A stretch of DNA of 64,000 nucleotides from the NCBI GenBank assembly GCA_030248225.1, contig JASANE010028715.1:1-64000 (forward strand), written 5' to 3'. The notes below the pieces were generated by a model that saw only the letters and a list, made by a program, of their open reading frames with translations, was not told where the DNA came from and did no database searches. This document shows positions 58,880 through 64,000 of the stretch, one piece after another. How positions within the stretch are numbered: position 1 is the stretch's first letter; the number at the start of each line of letters is the position of its first letter. A program made the position numbers and the translations under genes. Origin of the DNA: Trileptium ribeirensis. Lineage: Eukaryota; Nematoda; Enoplea; Enoplida; Thoracostomopsidae.

Positions 58880-60121
58880 CAGTTGCTGTATTTTGCGTCA
58901 TATCATCTTTTCATGCTCGTTAATATTTCACCAGCTATTCTTAACACATTAAACAAAGAATTCAGTTCAATATTTTAGTTGTGAAGTATACAACTACCAA
59001 AGTAGTTCGCTACAGAAAATAATTGAATTCGAGTGGAGGAACGAAAATTTTCAATTTTGGCTCTGGAGTGGGGGTTGAGGTGGTCCTGTCTGTGTGTCTG
59101 TGTGTCTGTCGCACCTGAATCTCGAAAACGGTTGGGCGGATTTTGATGCAAGATAGCTCATTGGAACCGCAATGGTCGATTTAGGTGTAGTGACGGAGCT
59201 CGATTTTTGAATTTTTTCTCGTGGGAAAAGTTATGGGGCAAAATGACGTCATTTTGGCCCATTTTTCGGGCAACCCTCCAGTTTTTGCGACTTTTCTCAA
59301 TAAGTAAACGAGGTATCCGCAAACTAATAGGCCTATTCCATGTAGCTTTACCAGGGCTTTCCAATAATATATAACAAGTTTTTCAACTACTTCCCAATCT
59401 GGAGTCTATAAGCTTATAGTTGGCGCCAAAGTTCATATTTGGTGAAAAGTCGTGGGAAATGCACCTAAATGTGTGTTTTTGTTGCTTTTAGTGTCTTATA
59501 TGGGGTTTTATGGGCAGATAAACTCATTGCAAGTGTTAAAAATATTGTTGGGCAAATATTTTTCACACTTCTGCTACATACTTGGTATGAAAAAATGAGA
59601 TTTATCTCAAGTGTCGGTTTGAATTCTTTATCGTTCTTTTCACGGTCAATTTATGGTTTTATTGAATTATTAAATTGTTAGTTCATTGTTTTTGTACTCG
59701 TTGTATGATGTTTTGTCTACTGCATACGTTGGCTATCAAAAGAGGCGGGTGTAACTATGACTCATCACTCACGGATTATACAATGCTGCACCTGCGAACT
59801 GTGTGTAGGCTTTGTTTGTGTGTGCTTTCTGCAACAGACTTCGGGGGATTGTTCTCACCACTCGAAGCTCGCAAGCGAGCTTCGCTAGTATATAAGTAAT
59901 AGGAGCACACGTTAAAACGTTTCAAAATTTATGTGTATTGTTCAAATATGTAAAGATAATAAAATTTTCAAAGCAAAATAATTAAATGAAAAACGAAAAG
60001 CTGTTGCTTAATATTCTCTTCGTTTGAGGTGGCTATTACAAATAAACAATTGGTGTTTGTCGTGCTAAAATTTTAAACAAATCACACAAATTGGCTTCGT
60101 TTGCTTAAATTGAATTAAAAA
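58880..60121. mobile_element. Non-autonomous repeat ending in a Helitron-like terminus
   Basis: 59,040-59,440 contains TGTCTGTGTGTCTGTGTGTC followed by CGCACCTGAATCTCGAAAACGG, a type of interspersed repeat I know from invertebrate genomes. The block 59,800-59,888 repeats 6763-6849 and ends in the hairpin GCTCGCAAGCGAGC, then TTCGCTAG followed by T. The hairpin plus CTAG and T is the expected 3' end of a Helitron; the 5' end may be near 59,040 but I cannot fix it. No Rep/helicase coding is seen. Sequence from 59,900 to 60,121 is A/T-rich with several AATAAA-like hexamers. Confidence 0.55.
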
Positions 60122-60208
60122 ATGTCACTAAGACCTTTCTTGTTGCATAAAAAACCCGTTGCGTATGAGTGGGTACAAAATTGTAAAAAATGCAAAAAAC
60201 TAAAGTAA
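60122..60208 (+). CDS. Short ORF upstream of the NADAR gene
   Basis: ATG at 60,122 gives 28 codons, MSLRPFLLHKKPVAYEWVQN then CKKCKKLK, closed by TAA. GTAAGT overlaps the end, and TTTACAG follows only 34 bases later, too short for a usual intron. It could be the original N-terminus of the NADAR gene or a separate peptide. Confidence 0.3.
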   Translation: MSLRPFLLHKKPVAYEWVQNCKKCKKLK

Positions 60209-60242
60209 GTTTTAATTTACTTGTTGCCGCTTTACAGTTGCT

Positions 60243-60984
60243 ATGACAGAAACTTCCATTGCTGCTCCAGCACTTGTGCCATATGAAAATTATGTTGTCA
60301 CGGAAGCCGATAATCGTCAAATTTTCGTTCTGTTCTACAATGGTTGGACGCTTTGTGAAACTTTGGACCATCTCTATTTTATGAGGAGAAATAAAATACC
60401 GGAGTGTACATACATTACCTTGAGGCACAAAAAGCTATCTTTATAAAGAGGCCAGACTTGTGCAATTTGGTGATGCAACCGTATTCTCCGTGAAAGTGTT
60501 ACAAAATAATGGCACGAGTTTCACAAAATCTACCAGACGGATGGGAAACACTCATGCTTAAACACTTGAAAATTGTGTTACGATAAAAATTTTCTCAACA
60601 TCCGGACTTTCCTGATACGGTGATCGATACCGGTGATGCAGTGCTGGTTTTCGCAAGTTCCAACGATCTTATTATTGGCAGCGGCTTTCCAATAAATCAC
60701 GATCAATCAACACCTGTCGAGAAGGTACACATATTAGCAGTTTAGCGAACTCTTGTTATTGGTAGTGCGGTCTATAAATTTAAAATCAAACTATATGAGA
60801 TTTGAATTCCAGAATATTTGTAAAGGCTTGTTATTTATTCTAGTTCGCGGGCAAAAAATGGCTTGGAAAGCTGTTGATGAAACTTTGTGACGACTTTAAC
60901 AACAATACGGCCGCTGAAAACAGCACACAACCAGAAGATTACAACAAACGAAACCAACAAAATGTTGTAATTGCACATAAATAA
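60243..60984 (+). pseudogene. NADAR-domain (YbiA/DUF1768) gene with one intron, decayed
   Basis: NADAR proteins act on ADP-ribose-linked substrates; bacterial members remove ADP-ribose from guanine in DNA. ATG at 60,243 opens MTETSIAAPALVPYENYV, and the domain begins around FVLFYNGW. After a frameshift near 60,407 comes the conserved YLEAQKAIFIKRPDL helix. TGA (60,491) and TAA (60,584) interrupt the same frame, and further on it carries LKIVLR, KFSQHPDF, TGDAVLVFASSND and IIGSGF, in the order expected for NADAR. A GT...AG intron at 60,725-60,843 separates STPVEK from FAGKKWLGKLLMKL, the usual C-terminal helix, and a hydrophilic Asn/Gln tail ends at TAA 60,982. The gene lies 84 bases before the Polinton integrase ATG on the same strand, which suggests it was cargo of the element. 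Confidence 0.75.
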
Positions 60985-61067
60985 AATATATTTGTTGTTC
61001 AAATATGGACGTTCTGAAATGTATTCAACAAATAAAATTTTTTGTTGAAATCACTTTATTATAATTA

Positions 61068-62021
61068 TGAGACCGATGGAAGCTAGTCAGGTGCGGAAAA
61101 ACTGTTTCATGTGTGTCGAGAGCGTAACAGTACAATACCAAGAAGTGATGTCAAGCGTTGGCTCGACGCACAGTTAACACATCAACTACATAAACAGCAT
61201 AGATTAAGCAAAATGAAAACGCGCAAAGTTGCCGCAAATTTTATCAACGATCAATGGGACTTGGATCTAATGTTTATCACGAAAGTTAAGAAACAAAATA
61301 GCGGTTTCGGTTATGTGCTCATTGCGGTCGACTGCTTCAGCCGAAAAGCTTACGTTGAACCGTTGCGACGAAAATTTTCCAAGAATGTTGTCGATGCGTT
61401 TAAAATTATTCAAAGTAGAGCAGCGGCTTCACCAACAATTGTTCGCACAGACTATGGAACAGAATTTTAAAAGATTTGAAGCGTAACAATATAAAACATT
61501 TTTAGGCTAACAATCCGTACAAAGCTAGTTTTGCCAAACGATTTATTAGGACATTACGTGGAAAAATCTTAAAGTATGTTACATACACTTAAATCTTTCG
61601 CTTCATAGACAAACTCCAATCATTTGTAACATCTTACAATAACAGCTATCATAGTGTAATCGGTAAGACGTCAAATCAAGTTGACAACGCCAACACAACC
61701 AAACTAAAAACAATATTAAACAAAAAACAGTCAAATATATCAAAACACCGCAAATTAGAATTGGGCGACATTGTTCGAATTGCGCTTCGGCACGATGTAT
61801 TTTCCAAGAGCACAGAGCGTGAGTGGACCGAGGAATGCTATGAAGTTTGGCAGCAACGCAGTTCCCATCCAGTTACATACAAATTGTAAACAATGTTTGG
61901 TGAAAAGTTAAACGGTGAATATTACCGAGAAGAGTTGCAAAAGATACCTGGTGGCGGGGAAAAACACAAAAATTATATAAAAGACCTCGCACAACCGACA
62001 ACATCATCAGTTGATGCATGA
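61068..62021 (+). pseudogene. Polinton/Maverick integrase (rve family), decayed
   Basis: Retrovirus-type integrase that inserts the Polinton genome. An ATG at 61,068 (MRPMEASQ) is out of frame with what follows. The main frame, from about 61,090, has EKLFHVCRERNSTIPRSDVK, typical of the N-terminus. The catalytic core follows with the first Asp in FINDQWDLDLMFITKV, the FGYVLIAVDCFSRKAYVEPL strand pair, and the second Asp in VRTDYGTEF. A frameshift at about 61,466 then leads to NNPYKASFAKRFIRTLRGK, where the catalytic Glu expected before RF is Lys. A chromo-like C-terminal part follows (GDIVRIALRHDVFSKSTERE, EEVW-type motif). In-frame stops are at 61,503, 61,590 and 61,887; the natural stop TGA is at 62,019. 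Inactive by several independent lesions. Confidence 0.88.
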
Positions 62022-62344
62022 TGGCAAAAGATAAATCAGATACGTACACTGACATGCGGCGAAAAGTTGACCTAACAGAACACGCGATAATAGAACAAAT
62101 TCAAAATCTAATGCACAACAATTGTTAGGGCTGTATATCGACAGACACCAATGTCAGTCGATATGGTGCAGCACATCAAAACGGATGCGCTGTTAAAAAG
62201 CAGCTATGCGTCGAATGGTATGCAACAGAAGCGTTGTTTAACGTTTACTTTGCAAAAAAATTTGCGTGGAATCCGCGATGGGAAAGAAAATTTAAAGAGC
62301 AAATTACGTCGGCATGGATTGATAACGAAGATGATAGCGAGTAA
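62018..62344 (+). pseudogene. Small Polinton ORF overlapping the integrase stop
   Basis: The integrase stop and this start overlap in GCATGATGG (ATG at 62,018, TGA at 62,019). One frame of 109 codons, with a single TAG at 62,126, encodes MMAKDKSDTYTDMRRKVDL, a middle with Cys and Tyr, and a Trp-rich basic then acidic end (KFAWNPRWERKF, WIDNEDDSE). Polintons carry small accessory genes between integrase and capsid genes, but I cannot assign this one. Confidence 0.6.
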
Positions 62345-62384
62345 ATAGAGTTGCAGTTTTCGTTTGTTGTTTATTGCTAAAATG

Positions 62385-62392
62385 TATAAATA
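62385..62392 (+). promoter_or_regulatory. TATA box candidate (TATAAATA)
   Basis: It lies 36 bases before the ATG of the minor capsid gene at 62,428, just after the stop of the preceding ORF. The AATAAA at 62,410 between them could serve the upstream transcript. Confidence 0.4.
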
Positions 62393-62427
62393 ACTGCTGC
62401 TTAGATTGAAAATAAAATTATCCGACA

Positions 62428-63292
62428 ATGATTAACTACGATAATTTTTATATTGCGTTACCCAGTAACGTAGCCATGAAAGATTTTCCATCCAACAAGT
62501 TGTCCAACTTTACGACGACGCTAGACTTTCTATTACATTTACAAGACGATGATTGGGAAGTTGGTCTGTGTGAAATAGTTTATCCGACAACAATTTTCAA
62601 TGTTTATCAACACCGAGCAACATCATTTCGATATTAAAACCGCCGATAGTGATTCGTGGGTATGCAATTCGATTTTCGATGACTATTATGCAACGCCAAA
62701 ACACGTAATGAATACAATCAAACAACACTCGATACGAGATGTCGTTAAATTTTCCTATGATTTATTGAAAGAAAAATTTGTTGTTCACGCTACAAAACCA
62801 ACTGAAATTGTGTTTGAAGAGCGTTGCTGTTTGGATCTGTGCCCGGCGTCGCATACAGCAACGATTCGATGGAAATCATCATTGCACCCAATCGTGCAGA
62901 TTTTACAGCCGGCATAAATTGTATATACGTTTATTCCGATATAGGTAACCCATGTCTCATTGGCGACACACAGTCCCTTCTTCTTCGAATTGTCGCGGTC
63001 GATCGCAAAAAAGTCGATACCGACGTTCTTGTATCGACATTTGTATCGCGATGTTACGATAAGCCATTTTATGTGCCAATATTTCGACAAGTAATTCGCA
63101 CAATCAAAATATGTGGTTGGTTCCGCGACAAAGGAAATTGGAAAATTGTTGCTGCAAAATGCAGCATCAACTGTAGTGAAACATATTCGTCGGCGTCATC
63201 AGTCCCAACCAGAAACTGGTGGCGGTAAACGACGAAAGTATAAAAGTAACTCGTGGCCGGCAAACAAAATCAGTCGTTACTTGCAACACTGA
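62428..63292 (+). pseudogene. Polinton minor capsid (penton-like) gene, three frameshifts
   Basis: Structural gene of the Polinton virion, of the single jelly-roll minor capsid family. The N-terminus MINYDNFYIALPSNVAMKDF with a following DDDWEVGLCEIVYPTTIFNV is the typical first jelly-roll strands. The frame shifts near 62,610 (to VMNTIKQHSIRDVVKFSY), returns near 62,820 (RADFTAGINCIYVYSDIGNP, GDTQSLLLRIVAVD, DKPFYVPIFRQVIRTI) and shifts again near 63,170 to a basic tail (HIRRRHQSQPETGGGKRRKY) ending at TGA 63,290. The first two shifts compensate each other. Length, about 285 codons, is normal for the family. It lies directly before the major capsid gene, as expected. Confidence 0.8.
63239..63246 (+). 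promoter_or_regulatory. TATA box candidate inside the minor capsid tail
   Basis: TATAAAAG lies within the last codons of the minor capsid gene, about 140 bases before the major capsid ATG at 63,385. Placing it there would let the downstream capsid gene have its own promoter. Confidence 0.3.
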
Positions 63293-63384
63293 AAAGCGGC
63301 GCCTGCAGTGCCGCTCCCACACGCGCGGTACATCAAGTCATTTCAATTACGCTGATCCGTCGAATATTTTTGGTTAGTAGCATC

Positions 63385-64000
63385 ATGGCCACCGGTCGTG
63401 GTAAACGTCATATCGGTAATTTTACCGCAACCGATCCAGTTTTAAAAAACGAGCTCGATTTATTTTCATAGTGGCCACAACATACTTCAATAGTCGGAAG
63501 CACATGGGTTGACATACATCCAATAAGCGGAACGTTGAAAGAAACTATACCGATTTGTTTTCCTATACCGCCAAACGAAGAACAATTTCTCGATCCTGTT
63601 TTTTATCTTAAAGTTACTTTTCATGTTGTGCAGTCGGCGGTAATTGATGCAAACGACATGCCTTACGATGACACTGCTATTATAAATCTTTTCGGACACG
63701 CTATGTTTAAACGAATTGATATCAAGCTACAAGATACCGTCATTACGACGACAACCGACAACTATTCGTATTGCGCCTATATCGAACGATTGTTAAACTA
63801 CGGCTACGACGCGATGTAAACACTACTGGGTACCGAGCTATTTTATGTGGATACGACCGGCAACTTTGATCATCTAAACGATGATAATAGTGGATTCGTG
63901 GCGCGACGAAATCTTGTTTTGTCATCTAAGCGAGTAGTCGTGCTTGTCCGGTTATCGACAGATATTGGTAATCTGCCCAGACTTTTGCCTAACGGTGTCA
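63385..64000 (+). pseudogene. Polinton major capsid protein gene, two stops, cut by window end
   Basis: Double jelly-roll major capsid protein of Polintons, the family of C. elegans F54H12.2-type proteins. ATG at 63,385 starts MATGRGKRHIGNFTATDP. Conserved features follow: the NELDLFS box, TSIVGSTWVDIHPISG, a double set of beta strands, LFGHAMFKRIDIKLQD, and TTDNYSYCAYIERLLNYGYD, then LLGTELFYVDTTGNF. One frame holds for 205 codons to the window edge, with TAG at 63,469 and TAA at 63,817. No frameshift is needed, so this gene is the best kept of the block. ATPase, protease and DNA polymerase genes would be expected beyond the window. Confidence 0.88.

Noticed and set aside
63469..63819. Stops TAG and TAA in the major capsid gene might be read as glutamine, hinting at an altered genetic code
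   Set aside because: Elsewhere in the same block stops replace positions that look like lysine, and frameshifts are present too. Ordinary decay explains all of them.

Overview
The window is a repeat-dense, AT-rich piece of an animal nuclear genome. Split coding exons with GT...AG borders, TATA-like boxes and AATAAA signals, fossil hAT, Tc1/mariner, Merlin, Helitron-like and Polinton/Maverick elements, and a RING finger exon all point to a metazoan. I think an arthropod is most likely, but the species cannot be read from the sequence. Most long reading frames here are decayed transposon genes. I see no rRNA, no convincing intact tRNA, no CRISPR array and no bacterial-style operon.

Layout. 1-9.9 kb: a palindrome with arms of about 2.0-2.1 kb, two copies of one foldback MITE family, a Helitron-like 3' end and a broken hAT transposase. 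10-35.4 kb: a sparse gene region. Short exons of a probable RING-finger gene on + (15,673-16,300; 24,534-24,596; 27,185-27,277; perhaps a first exon at 10,794) are separated by kilobase introns full of foldback elements, a nested mariner, a domain fragment of an unnamed transposon protein and a 178-bp satellite. Near 35 kb two terminal exons on opposite strands converge.

36.2-52.4 kb: a giant palindrome of about 16 kb. Two diverged inverted arms of about 5.9 kb, visibly richer in GC than their surroundings, enclose an AT-rich core of about 4.4 kb. The core holds a 50-bp tandem array, a direct repeat, a TTAGGC-like array and a Merlin (IS1595-type) transposase fossil.

54-64 kb: a decayed virus-like region. 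Several broken helical ORFs of unknown function come first. A NADAR-domain gene with one intron follows, and then a Polinton block on +: integrase, a small ORF whose start overlaps the integrase stop (ATGA), a minor capsid (penton-like) gene, and a major capsid gene that runs off the window. All of these carry frameshifts or stops, and the integrase has lost its catalytic glutamate.

The two observations most worth following are the giant palindrome with a transposase in its loop, and the NADAR gene beside the Polinton integrase. NADAR enzymes elsewhere remove ADP-ribose from nucleic acid, so the element may once have carried a defence against DNA ADP-ribosylation.
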